Under the pieces are notes generated by a model. It worked only from the letters and a program-made list of their open reading frames with translations, had not been told where the DNA came from and made no database searches. Positions 34,790 through 43,057 of a stretch of 56,029 bases of DNA are shown here, piece by piece. The DNA is from Chloroflexota bacterium (lineage in GTDB: Bacteria > Chloroflexota > UBA11872 > VXNJ01), in NCBI GenBank assembly GCA_026707405.1, contig JAPOWW010000006.1:1-56029 (forward strand). Direction: 5' to 3'. Each line of letters starts with the position of its first letter. The stretch's first letter is position 1. Both the position numbers and the translations under genes were made by a program.

Positions 34790-34957
34790 GCTCGGTTGGC
34801 GGGCTCATCTTCGGAGTTTGGACTATGGCGTTGCAAACCCGTGTGGCAAATGTCGCACGGATCAATGGCCGATGCAATGGTTAAACGACACAAATTTAGA
34901 GAGTATTGAGCGGCCTTCGAGTCTGCGCCGGTGGGGCGGGAGCCGAGCTTGCCCGGT

Positions 34958-35878
34958 CTAGATGTTGCGGATTACGAAGTCGACCAGCACCTTGTCGAAC
35001 TTACGCTGCTGGTCGGCGATGGCGGGAGTGCCCCAAGACGAGTCGGCTTCGACCACGACCAGGCCGTTCGTCCACATCTCCCCCACTAGGTCGAGACCTT
35101 CGAGCGCCGTGTCGTAGATCTCGTATCTCTTTCGCGTGGTGAGCGCAACGTTGTAGAACTCCTTGGTGAAGTCGAGCACGTCGGCCTTTGCGTTGCCGGT
35201 CATGATGAATATGTTCTGCTCTTCGCGAAGCGGCAGCTCGGCGGTGATGTCGATTCCGTTGTAAGCGGGATTGGGGGATACGAGGAAGGCGGCGCGCAGG
35301 TCGGCTTCGGCGTGCAGCACCTTTACGGCCACGTTTGCGCCGGTCTTGGACCCGATAAGTCCGATGCGGACGATGTCGATGGCCTCGTCTTCCTGAACCC
35401 ATTCGAGGACCGCTCTGGCGTCGATGGCGAGGTCTTGCCAGTCCTCCTCGGAGAACGACTCGTGACTGACCGCCAATCCGCCTTTCGTCGTGCTCTTGCC
35501 GTGACCGCGCAAGTCGATGTTGAGGACGGCGAACCCGGCGTCGTAAAGGTATTCGGCGGTCTCGGTCCAGTCCTGGCGGCTGCCGCCCGCTTCGTGCAGC
35601 ATCAAGACGATGGGGATGCTTCGCTTGCCGTCGTAGCGGTAGTAGGTACCGGCGATCTCGAAATCGTCGGAGGTCGTGACGACGAAGTCCTGGGTGCCCT
35701 CGGTCGGACTTATATCAGTCCCCGACTTGAGAAGACCCTCGACCTCGCGGACCGCCTTTCGGCCGGTCTCGACTTCCTGCAGCGACTCGCCGATGGTCTT
35801 AGGCGCGGCCTCTTCGCCACAAGCCACGGCGGCCGCGGCGAATGCGCACAAAGCCAACAAAAGAAGCCTCTTCAACAA
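34958..35878 (-). CDS. Alpha/beta-hydrolase-fold lipoprotein with altered active site
   Basis: About 306 residues. TTG 35878 is chosen because AGAGG lies four bases upstream; a TTG at 35905 adds nine residues. A short basic start and hydrophobic helix lead to lipobox AVAC. The body has the alpha/beta hydrolase order LMLHEAGGSRQDW, LNIDLRGHGKST, then RIGLIGSKTGANVAVK. In relatives the last segment is usually GASIGAN with Ser as nucleophile; here Lys occupies that place. The usual histidine segment A-x-HGTDLL appears as ALEGLDLV, and the acid strand reads MTGNAKADV. All three triad positions seem lost, so this is probably a binding protein or pseudo-enzyme at the surface. Comparison is from memory of the family pattern. 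Confidence 0.72.
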   Translation of the reverse strand: MLKRLLLLALCAFAAAAVACGEEAAPKTIGESLQEVETGRKAVREVEGLLKSGTDISPTEGTQDFVVTTSDDFEIAGTYYRYDGKRSIPIVLMLHEAGGSRQDWTETAEYLYDAGFAVLNIDLRGHGKSTTKGGLAVSHESFSEEDWQDLAIDARAVLEWVQEDEAIDIVRIGLIGSKTGANVAVKVLHAEADLRAAFLVSPNPAYNGIDITAELPLREEQNIFIMTGNAKADVLDFTKEFYNVALTTRKRYEIYDTALEGLDLVGEMWTNGLVVVEADSSWGTPAIADQQRKFDKVLVDFVIRNI

Positions 35879-36270
35879 TCTGCCTCTCGTCCGAATCGCG
35901 TCCAAGGAACCGTCCGGCAGGCGCCGGGCCGTCTGAATCGAGTTGTATCAGGATTCTAGGTCAACAGCCGAGCGCCGCCAAGCCTGTGCGCCGGCGGTTT
36001 ACGGGTTTGATGGTACCCGTGGAGACGGTTGACTGGATGATTTTCTATCTTTAGTAGATCGTTTTGGCGGGATGTTTGACAGCCTCCAGATTGACATATA
36101 GATTGGGTCGAATCAGGGTTTTATTGGTGCCGTGCTTTCGACAGGGATCGGCGGCGCGGGACCAGCCCGGGGGCAGCCAGTTTTCGGACGGGGCGTTTGG
36201 TCCCGTCGGGATGCCTGGTTGGCAAATCGTGTTGTTGGAAGAGCTTAGGCACAGGGGGAGCAGTTACTCA

Positions 36271-37749
36271 ATGAATAAGAAGCAAAGTGGCAAGCGGTTG
36301 ACGCGCCGTGGAATTCTTCGCGCCGGCGTAGTAGCCGGTGTTGGCGGCGCGGGTCTGGCGGCTCTGGCGGGCTGCGGTGAGACGCAGGTCGTCGAGGTCG
36401 TGAAGGAAGTCCCGGTCGAGAAGGTAGTTACGCAGGAAGTCGAGCGGGTCGTCGTCCAGGAGAAGGTAGTCACCCAGGAAGTCGAGCGGGTAGTCACCCA
36501 AATCGTCGAGGCCATGCCCGCGAAGCAGGAAACGGTCACCGTGCGGTGGGCCAACTGGGTTGCCAGCGGCGCTCGTCTGGCGCAGTGGAACAACCTGCTC
36601 AAGCGGTTCACGCGTGAGCACCCTCACATCAAAGTCCAGAACGAGCCGAAGCCGTGGCCACAGCACTGGGACAGCCTGGCGGTCTCGTTCCCGGCCGGAA
36701 ACGCCCAGGACGTGGTGTGGTTCAGCGGTGCGACCTTCCTGAAGTTCGCCGAGGACGGCGTGATTCTGCCGATCAACGAGTACATTAAGACGGCGGGAGT
36801 CAACCTGGTCGACTACTGGACGCAGGCGGACGTGTTCGACTTTCAGGGCCAGCTTCACGGCATCCCCTTCTTCCACACCATGAGCTACGTGATGATCAAC
36901 CAGCGCATGTTCGAGGAGAAGGGAGTCGAGGAGCCTTCGCGCGACTGGAACGCGCCGGGCTGGACGTGGGACGACTGGCGCGAGAAGTCGATGCAGCTCC
37001 AGGAAGTCGACGAAGGCGGACAGGTCAAGGTCTGGGGCACGTGGGTCAACCAGGCCTTCGAGAACATGTTCGGCGGCCTGCTTATAGCGAACGACGGCGA
37101 CGTGATGAACCCGGCCAAGACCCAGATGACGCTTGGCGAGCCGAACTCGCGCGAGGCCATGCGGCTGGTCTACCAGTTCATCCAGGAAGACAAGATTTCG
37201 CCGATTCCGGCCGACCCGTCCACGTTCATCTCCGGGGCCCCGGACCCGTTTGCGCGGCAGGTAGTGGCCATCCGGCCGTGGAGCACGTCTTCGCTCTCGA
37301 ACTACATTGCGGCGCAGATCCCGTTCGACACGGTGCCGTGGCCGACGTCGCCTAACACCGGTCACACGGGCGCGACGTTCAACGCCAACCCGAACGTCGT
37401 CGCCAAGGCGACCAAGTACCCGGACCAGGCGCTGGCGTTTGCCTTCTGGCTTGCCGGACCTGACATCCAGGACTTCTTCGGCGCGTTGAAGAGCCAGATG
37501 CCGTCGTACGTCTCGGCCGCCGAGGACCCCGAGGGCGGCTGGCTGTCGCCTCCTCCGACCAGCAACTTCGTGGCCAACACCGGGCAGAAGCTCGACACGA
37601 CGATCGATCTGCGCTTCCACAAGTTCTGGCTCGAGTGGGTGGTGAAGGTCCAGGAGGTCTGGGAAAAGGCTCTCATCGGGGAGCAGGACTTCGACGAGAC
37701 CATCGACGAGATGGACGTCGAAGGCCAGAAGATACTGGAGCAGCGATAG
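36271..37749 (+). CDS. Sugar ABC transporter substrate-binding lipoprotein
   Basis: 492 residues from ATG 36271, with GGGGAG upstream; a longer frame from 36064 is not supported. A twin-arginine-like start (RLTRRGILRAG) leads to lipobox LAGC, Cys35. A linker of KEVPVEKVV and QEVERVV repeats spans about 40-78 and would hold the domain off the membrane. The family 1 fold follows: WNNLLKRFTREHPHIKVQNE, QDVVWFSGATFLKFAEDGVI, then WNAPGWTWDDWREKSMQLQE and YPDQALAFAFWLAGPDIQDF. It feeds the two permeases downstream. Two stable hairpins after the stop may keep its mRNA above that of the permeases. Ligand is probably a sugar or glycoside. Confidence 0.92.
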   Translation: MNKKQSGKRLTRRGILRAGVVAGVGGAGLAALAGCGETQVVEVVKEVPVEKVVTQEVERVVVQEKVVTQEVERVVTQIVEAMPAKQETVTVRWANWVASGARLAQWNNLLKRFTREHPHIKVQNEPKPWPQHWDSLAVSFPAGNAQDVVWFSGATFLKFAEDGVILPINEYIKTAGVNLVDYWTQADVFDFQGQLHGIPFFHTMSYVMINQRMFEEKGVEEPSRDWNAPGWTWDDWREKSMQLQEVDEGGQVKVWGTWVNQAFENMFGGLLIANDGDVMNPAKTQMTLGEPNSREAMRLVYQFIQEDKISPIPADPSTFISGAPDPFARQVVAIRPWSTSSLSNYIAAQIPFDTVPWPTSPNTGHTGATFNANPNVVAKATKYPDQALAFAFWLAGPDIQDFFGALKSQMPSYVSAAEDPEGGWLSPPPTSNFVANTGQKLDTTIDLRFHKFWLEWVVKVQEVWEKALIGEQDFDETIDEMDVEGQKILEQR

Positions 37750-37814
37750 GCCCCAGTTAGGAACTGAACCGTTCCCGATGCCGGCGTCGGCGTGAAGGAA
37801 CCAAACCTGGGGCG

Positions 37815-37920
37815 GGCCGCGGCGACAGTTTGCCGCGGTCCGTTCCGGGAATGACGTTGCCGCCGATGGCAAGAGCCGAGCCTGTCAAAGTGGCTGCGTT
37901 TAGTGAGACGCAGCGACAGG
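37815..37920 (+). promoter_or_regulatory. Two stem-loops between binding-protein and permease genes
   Basis: CCGCGGC-loop-GCCGCGG at 37817-37838, and at 37881-37920 CCTGTC...GACAGG enclosing GCTGCGT-TTAGTGAG-ACGCAGC. There is no long T run, so these look like mRNA-stabilising or attenuating hairpins, a common device for making more binding protein than permease. Confidence 0.55.
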
Positions 37921-37948
37921 CTTATGCTGGCGGGAGACCCTCTTTTCG

Positions 37949-38911
37949 ATGGCCGAATCCACGCTAACCCGACCGACAAACTCGCGCGCGGGCGCGAGAC
38001 GGCGCGAGCTGTGGCGCAATATCGAGGGCTACATCTTTGCGTCGCCGTTCGTCATAGGGTTTGTCTGGTTTGCGCTCGGACCGTTTGCGGCTTCTCTGTA
38101 CCTGGCTTTCACTCAGTACGAGATGAAGGCGGAGCTACCGGCCTTTATTGGAATACAGAATTTCCAGGACATGGCCGCGGACGCGGACCTGCGGCGGTCG
38201 CTGGTGAATACCGTCTACTACACGGTGGCCCACGTTCCCGGCACGCTGATTCTGGCGTTCTTCATTGCTCTGCTGCTGAATCAGAAGGTGAAGGGGATGC
38301 CCCTCTACCGGACGATGTTTTTCGTGCCATCGGTGGTAGCGGGCGTGGCGACGGCGATTCTGTGGCTGTTCCTGCTGGACACGAACTGGGGGCTCATCAA
38401 CACCATTCTCACCATGATCGGCGGCGAGACGTTCCGGGTACCCTGGCTGACGAGCACGCGCTGGGCGATGCCGTCGCTGATCCTGATGAGCTTCTGGCGG
38501 CTGGGCGCGCCGATGATCATCTTCCTGGCGGCGCTGCAGGGCGTCCCCGAGCATCTCTATGAGGCTGCCGACATTGACGGCGCGGGCCGGTGGGCGAAGA
38601 TTCGCCACGTTACGATTCCGCAACTCACGCCGACGATCTTCCTGTTGACGGTGCTCAACATCATCGGCTCGTTCCAGGTCTTTACGGACGCGTTCATCAT
38701 CACGGAAGGCGGTCCGGCGGGGGCCACGCTGGTCTATCTGCTGCACCTCTACCGGCAGGCGTTCCGGAGCTTCCACATGGGCTACGGGGCGGCGATGGGC
38801 TGGTTCCTGTTCATGATCGTGCTGATCCTGACGATGATCCAGCTCTGGCTGTCCCGACGGTGGGTCTACTACGAAGCGGCGATGCCGGGTCAGAAGGTGG
38901 GCGGCGGTTAG
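37949..38911 (+). CDS. Sugar ABC transporter permease, MalF/UgpA type
   Basis: 320 residues with six membrane helices. The binding-protein-dependent permease EAA loop reads EAADIDGAGRWAKIRHVTIP, which docks on the ATPase. A short N-terminal cytoplasmic segment with RRRELWRNIEGYIF precedes helix 1. Followed without a gap by the second permease gene (stop and ATG adjoin), so the two are coupled. Together with the binding protein upstream and an ATPase encoded elsewhere they form a CUT1-type sugar importer. Confidence 0.94.
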   Translation: MAESTLTRPTNSRAGARRRELWRNIEGYIFASPFVIGFVWFALGPFAASLYLAFTQYEMKAELPAFIGIQNFQDMAADADLRRSLVNTVYYTVAHVPGTLILAFFIALLLNQKVKGMPLYRTMFFVPSVVAGVATAILWLFLLDTNWGLINTILTMIGGETFRVPWLTSTRWAMPSLILMSFWRLGAPMIIFLAALQGVPEHLYEAADIDGAGRWAKIRHVTIPQLTPTIFLLTVLNIIGSFQVFTDAFIITEGGPAGATLVYLLHLYRQAFRSFHMGYGAAMGWFLFMIVLILTMIQLWLSRRWVYYEAAMPGQKVGGG

Positions 38912-39808
38912 ATGGCGACGACCACCACACCGAGAGACCTCGCGCTGGGAGGTTCCGCCCGCATTCGGGATCGGGCGACCGTGCTGCGCCAGCGCGCGGG
39001 GCGCACGGTTGTGTACGGGACGCTGGTGACGCTTGCGGTGATATTCACACTTCCGTTCATATGGATGGTGCTCGCGTCGTTCAAGACGCAAAGACAGGTG
39101 TTGAGCAGCTTCGACGTCATCCCGGATCCGTGGACGGCCGAAGGCTATATTCGCGGATGGACCTCGCTTCCCGTCGGTAGCTTCATAACGAACAGCGTCA
39201 TCTACTCAGGCACGGTGCTGGCGGCCGTGATCATCACGTCGTCGCTGACGGCGTTCGCGTTTTCGCGGCTTCACTGGAAGGGGCGCGATTTCTGGTTCGT
39301 GCTGGCGCTCTCGACGATGATGGTCCCGCCGCAGGTGCTGCTGCTGCCGCAGTTCATCTTCTTCACGCGGATTCTTAACTGGTCGAACACGCTGCTGCCG
39401 CTGATACTGCCGCTGGCGCTTGGACACCCGTTTTACATATTCCTGCTGCGGCAGTTCTTCCTGACGCTGCCGACCGAGCTGGACGAGGCGGCGCGCATGG
39501 ACGGCGCTTCGTCATGGGGAATCTACTGGCGCATCATTCTGCCTCTGGCCAAGCCGGCGCTGGCGACCGTGGGGCTGTTTGCATTCATATTCACGTGGAA
39601 CGACTTTCTCGGTCCGCTTATCTATCTGCACTCGCTGGACCGGATGACGTTCGCCGTCGGATTGCAGCTATTCCGCGGCCAGTTCACGACCGACTTCCCG
39701 GCGTTGATGGCGATGTCCACGCTCTCGCTGATGCCGATCATCACGATCTTCTTCTTTACGCAGAAGACCTACATCAAGGGGATTGCGCTAACAGGCATCA
39801 AGGGCTAG
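38912..39808 (+). CDS. Sugar ABC transporter permease, MalG/UgpE type
   Basis: 298 residues, six helices, EAA loop DEAARMDGASSWGIYWRIIL followed by P-L-A-K-P, and a C-terminal QKTYIKGIALTGIKG tail typical of MalG-like subunits. Starts immediately after the first permease. No ATP-binding subunit follows; a shared MsmX-like ATPase is likely. Confidence 0.94.
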   Translation: MATTTTPRDLALGGSARIRDRATVLRQRAGRTVVYGTLVTLAVIFTLPFIWMVLASFKTQRQVLSSFDVIPDPWTAEGYIRGWTSLPVGSFITNSVIYSGTVLAAVIITSSLTAFAFSRLHWKGRDFWFVLALSTMMVPPQVLLLPQFIFFTRILNWSNTLLPLILPLALGHPFYIFLLRQFFLTLPTELDEAARMDGASSWGIYWRIILPLAKPALATVGLFAFIFTWNDFLGPLIYLHSLDRMTFAVGLQLFRGQFTTDFPALMAMSTLSLMPIITIFFFTQKTYIKGIALTGIKG

Positions 39809-39812
39809 CGCC

Positions 39813-41126
39813 GTGAAGGGGCTTGCCGACCTCGGCCTGGACCAGCGACGCGGGGAGCGCCCCCTGAGCGACTCACTGAAGGACGAGCCGGACGTGCTGG
39901 TTGTCGGCGCGGGCGTAGTGGGAGTCAGCACGGCGTATGCGCTGGCGGTTCGCGGACGGCGGGTGGCGGTGATCGACGCTGGGCAGGTCGGAGCCGGATC
40001 GTCCTACGGCAACGCGGGTCTGATCGTTCCGAGCCACAGCCTGCCGCTGGCGATGCCGGGAGTGATCGGCCAGGGCCTGCGCTGGATGCTGGATCCGGAG
40101 AGTCCGTTTTACATAAAACCCCGCCTCGACCGGGCGCTGCTTTCGTGGCTACTGAAGTTTCGGGCGGCGGCCACCGAGAAGAAGGCCAGGCGCGCGGCGC
40201 CGGTGCTTGGCGGTCTTCTGCGGGCGAGCCGGGAGATGTATGACGATTGGTCGTCGCTGGCCGGAGCCGATTGCGCCTACGAAACGAAGGGCGCGATGTA
40301 CCTGTATCGAACCGCCAAAGGGCTGGCGGAGGGCCGCCACGAGATAGAGATGATGGCCGAGGCGGGTCTGCAGCCTCGCGTGCTCGACGGGAGGGAGGTC
40401 CGCGACCTCGTTCCGCAGATACGGCCGGGGATGGCGGGCGGGATCGTCTTCCCGGAGGACGCCCACCTGGAACCGCATTCGTTCGTGCTGGGGCTGGCGC
40501 GTCACGCCGAGCGCAGCGGCGCGGTGTTTTTCGACAACGCAGAGGCGCTCGGCTTCGAGACTTCGGGGCGCAAGGTCACGAGGGTTCGGACCACGCGGGG
40601 CGACGTTCACCCCAATCAGGTGGTGCTGGCGACGGGCGCGTGGACGCCGGCGGTGGCGCGCGACCTGGACCTGCGGATCCCCATCGAGGCGGCGAAAGGC
40701 TACAGCCTCACGTTTCGACGGCCGGACCCTTGCCCGGAACTTCCGGTGCTTCTCCAGGAGGCGAAGGTTGGGGTGACGCCGATGGGGCCGTATCTGCGAT
40801 TCGCGGGAACGCTGGAGCTGGCGGGCATTGATTTCTCGATAAACCAGCGGCGCGTAGATGCCATCCGTCGGGGACCACCGGACTACTTCGAAGGGATGGA
40901 CGACCTGGAGCTGGTCGAGATATGGCGGGGATTGCGTCCGTGCACCCCGGACGGGCTGCCGATCGTCGGAGCGAGCGGCACGTGGGAGAACCTGATACTC
41001 GCGGCCGGACATGCGACGATAGGCATGTCGCTGGGACCGGTGACGGGTGAGATCGTGGCCCAGCTCGCGTGCGGCGAGACGCCGGAGTTCGATCTGGAGC
41101 CGCTGGCGCCGGGGCGGTTTGAGTAG
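39813..41126 (+). CDS. FAD-dependent oxidoreductase, D-amino acid dehydrogenase (DadA) type
   Basis: 437 residues from a GTG four bases after the permease gene, so part of the ABC operon. The FAD-binding loop is VLVVGAGVVGVSTAYALAVR (about 28-47), followed by E/D-type VAVIDAGQVGAGSSYGNAGL. The substrate domain has LEPHSFVLGLARHAERSGA, and the C-terminal flavin motif is GLRPCTPDGLPIVGASG then LAAGHATIGMSLGPVTG. DAO-family members oxidise D-amino acids, hydroxyproline, sarcosine or sugar amines. Since it sits in a sugar-type importer operon, an amino sugar or amino-acid conjugate is a possible substrate; this is inference. Confidence 0.9.
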   Translation: MKGLADLGLDQRRGERPLSDSLKDEPDVLVVGAGVVGVSTAYALAVRGRRVAVIDAGQVGAGSSYGNAGLIVPSHSLPLAMPGVIGQGLRWMLDPESPFYIKPRLDRALLSWLLKFRAAATEKKARRAAPVLGGLLRASREMYDDWSSLAGADCAYETKGAMYLYRTAKGLAEGRHEIEMMAEAGLQPRVLDGREVRDLVPQIRPGMAGGIVFPEDAHLEPHSFVLGLARHAERSGAVFFDNAEALGFETSGRKVTRVRTTRGDVHPNQVVLATGAWTPAVARDLDLRIPIEAAKGYSLTFRRPDPCPELPVLLQEAKVGVTPMGPYLRFAGTLELAGIDFSINQRRVDAIRRGPPDYFEGMDDLELVEIWRGLRPCTPDGLPIVGASGTWENLILAAGHATIGMSLGPVTGEIVAQLACGETPEFDLEPLAPGRFE

Positions 41127-41410
41127 GGGCGGCAATCGAAGGCGATAGCCGCTCTCGCCCGATTCGTTTTCCGATGTCTCCTCAACTCCGATTTTGACCG
41201 TGGGCGCAGGGATTTCGAGGAGGATGTAGACCTAGAGAATTCGGGCGATACGATGGAAGTAAGAGATTGAACCAGGCGCGTTGGCTGGTCGGGCGCTTGA
41301 TTCAGAAGGGGGTCGGAAGACCCCCTTCTTTGTCTTTCGACTCTCTCTGAATGGAGTTGGAGCAACGTTGGCCATGGCGCTGCGAATAGAAATGACAGTG
41401 AGGTTGTAAT
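41127..41410. other. Boundary between the ABC operon and the phage-derived module
   Basis: 284 bases with no gene. It contains the operon's end, a strong hairpin terminator at 41303-41333, and the upstream region of the terminase gene. No attachment-site repeat or integrase remnant was noticed here. Confidence 0.6.
41303..41333 (+). terminator. Intrinsic terminator upstream of the terminase gene
   Basis: AGAAGGGGGTC-GGAA-GACCCCCTTCT followed by TTGTCTTT. It would isolate the virion genes from transcription of the ABC/oxidase operon. Confidence 0.85.
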
Positions 41411-42736
41411 TTGGCGCGAGAGGGATTGTTGTCTCCCGCTAGGCCGGGGTCGCCGGGCGAGGCTCGCGGCAATCCCTTGCACCGGACGTACCGGCCCGCG
41501 GGAGCGGCGGCGGAGCTGGCCAGGTGCCGGGACCGCGAGGTGCTGATAGAAGGTCCGGCGGGCACGGGCAAGAGCAGGGCGGCGCTGGAGAAGCTGCACG
41601 CCGCCGCGCTCAAGCACCCGGGAATGAGAGGGGCCATCTTGCGGAAGACGCGGAAATCGCTCACGCAGTCGGCGATGGTCACGTTCGAGCAGAAAGTCAT
41701 CGCGCCTGCAGACGGCGTGCAGTGGCGGTCGACTTCGGAAGAGTATCGGTATCACAACGGCTCGGTGCTGGTGGTGGGCGGGCTGGACGATACTCAGAAG
41801 GTCATGTCGAGCGAATACGACCTGATCTACGTGCAGGAGGCCACCGAAACTACCGAGCATGATTGGGAGATGCTGGCGACCCGGCTCCGAAATGGGGTGA
41901 TGCCGCATCAACAGCTCATCGCCGACTGCAATCCGGGCGCGCCGACTCACTGGCTCAATCAGCGGTGCAACAAGGGACTGACGACCCGACTGCTGAGCCG
42001 TCACGAGGACAATCCGTCGATCTCGGACGAATACCTGAACAGGCTTCGGGCGCTGTCGGGCGTGAGGCGGGCGCGGCTGTACGAAGGCCGCTGGGCGCGG
42101 ACGGAGGGGACGGTCCATCAGGACTGGGACAGCGCGATGCACGTCATCGACCGGTCCGACCCATCGATGGGACTCGCGGCGGGCGTGCCGCGGGACTGGA
42201 CGCGCTACTGGTCGATCGACTTTGGGTTCACCAACCCGTTCGTATGGCAGGCGTGGGCGGAGGACGGCGACGGGCGGCTCTTCTTATATAAGGAAATATA
42301 TAAGACGCAGGTCCTGGTGGAAGACCATGCGCGGATGATCCTGGATCTGACCGCAGGCGAGCCGCGGCCCCGCGCGATCGTGTGCGACCACGACGCGGAG
42401 GGCCGGGCGACGCTGGAGCGGCATCTGGGCATGGCAACCCAGCCAGCGCACAAGCGGGTGACGGAAGGACTGCAAGCGGTGGACGCCCGGCTGCGCAGGG
42501 CGGGCGACGGCAGGCCGAGGCTCTTCCTGCTGCGCGACTCGCTGGTTGAACGCGACTGGCCTCTGGAGGAGGCGAAGAAACCCTGCCGCACGGAGGAGGA
42601 GATGGACTCCTACGTCTGGCGGGAGACGCGGGCCGGTTTCAAGGAGGAGCCGCTAAGACAAGACGACCACGGCAACGACGCGCTGCGTTACATGGTGGCG
42701 CATCTGGATATCGGGGCGAGTTGGGGGGCGGTTTGA
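41411..42736 (+). CDS. terL: Phage terminase large subunit
   Basis: 441 residues from TTG 41411; the upstream site is weak, so a slightly different start is possible. Packaging ATPase domain: Walker A EGPAGTGKSRAA (Gly48-Ser55), adenine-side RKTRKSLTQS, Walker B DLIYVQEATE with the catalytic Glu, coupling motif LIADCNPGAPTHW. Nuclease domain: SIDFGFTNPF, AIVCDHDAEGRA and DDHGNDALRYM supply the RNase H-like acidic triad. The protein would cut concatemers and drive DNA into the capsid through the portal. No small terminase gene is recognisable next to it. All motifs are intact. Confidence 0.95.
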   Translation: MAREGLLSPARPGSPGEARGNPLHRTYRPAGAAAELARCRDREVLIEGPAGTGKSRAALEKLHAAALKHPGMRGAILRKTRKSLTQSAMVTFEQKVIAPADGVQWRSTSEEYRYHNGSVLVVGGLDDTQKVMSSEYDLIYVQEATETTEHDWEMLATRLRNGVMPHQQLIADCNPGAPTHWLNQRCNKGLTTRLLSRHEDNPSISDEYLNRLRALSGVRRARLYEGRWARTEGTVHQDWDSAMHVIDRSDPSMGLAAGVPRDWTRYWSIDFGFTNPFVWQAWAEDGDGRLFLYKEIYKTQVLVEDHARMILDLTAGEPRPRAIVCDHDAEGRATLERHLGMATQPAHKRVTEGLQAVDARLRRAGDGRPRLFLLRDSLVERDWPLEEAKKPCRTEEEMDSYVWRETRAGFKEEPLRQDDHGNDALRYMVAHLDIGASWGAV

Positions 42737-42817
42737 GGCGGGAAATTGCGGGTCAACGGCGGAACAAATGACGGGCAACTTATACAATGGGTCTTGCTTA
42801 GCCGACTGGAGGGCGAA

Positions 42818-43054
42818 ATGGCGTCGCTGGAGCGCGAATATCGATATTTCAAAGATCATCAAGACGAGCTTGTCGAGAAGTATGGCGGCAAGTTCATCGT
42901 GATTGTCGATGATGAGGTTGTTGCTGCATATGAGAACGAACTGGAAGCCTATACGGAGATGAAGAGAAAGTACGGGCTGGGTCACTTCCTGTTGCAGGAA
43001 TGCCTTCCACAGGACCAACTACTGCAATATCACTCAAGGGTGGCTTTTTCTTAG
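42818..43054 (+). CDS. DUF5678-like small protein
   Basis: 78 residues from ATG 42818 with GGAGGG five bases upstream. The sequence LEREYRYFKDHQDELVEKYG followed by GKFIVIVDDEVVAAYENELEAY and GHFLLQECLPQ matches the DUF5678 pattern: a helix with the H-x-DEL-x-x-KY motif and a K-F/V-x-V-I strand. Proteins of this kind are often found beside retropepsin-like proteases in bacterial genomes, as here (next gene starts four bases later). Function unknown. It is not a phage structural protein by appearance and seems to be cargo between terminase and protease genes. Confidence 0.72.
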   Translation: MASLEREYRYFKDHQDELVEKYGGKFIVIVDDEVVAAYENELEAYTEMKRKYGLGHFLLQECLPQDQLLQYHSRVAFS

Positions 43055-43057
43055 ACT

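Larger units (their letters stand above)
31864..34930. repeat. Partial tandem duplication: promoter, MFS gene and first codons of the COG4091 gene
   Basis: The segments about 31864-33387 and 33388-34930 are diverged direct copies. Both include an upstream region with GGCAAATGTCGCACGGAT, a complete MFS gene, and the start of the oxidoreductase gene. The break lies at GCGCCG in codon 23-24 of the oxidoreductase, and GCGCCG is also the upstream end of the unit, so short homology may have seeded the event. The distal copy thus ends in a 23-codon stub. Confidence 0.8.

Noticed and set aside
36268..37872. 534-codon minus-strand frame opposite the sugar-binding lipoprotein gene
   Set aside because: Antisense shadow; the plus-strand gene has signal peptide, lipobox and family motifs.
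41127..41410. Possible prophage attachment site at the left edge of the virion module
   Set aside because: No tRNA gene, no direct repeat matched elsewhere in the window, and no integrase; only a terminator is clear.
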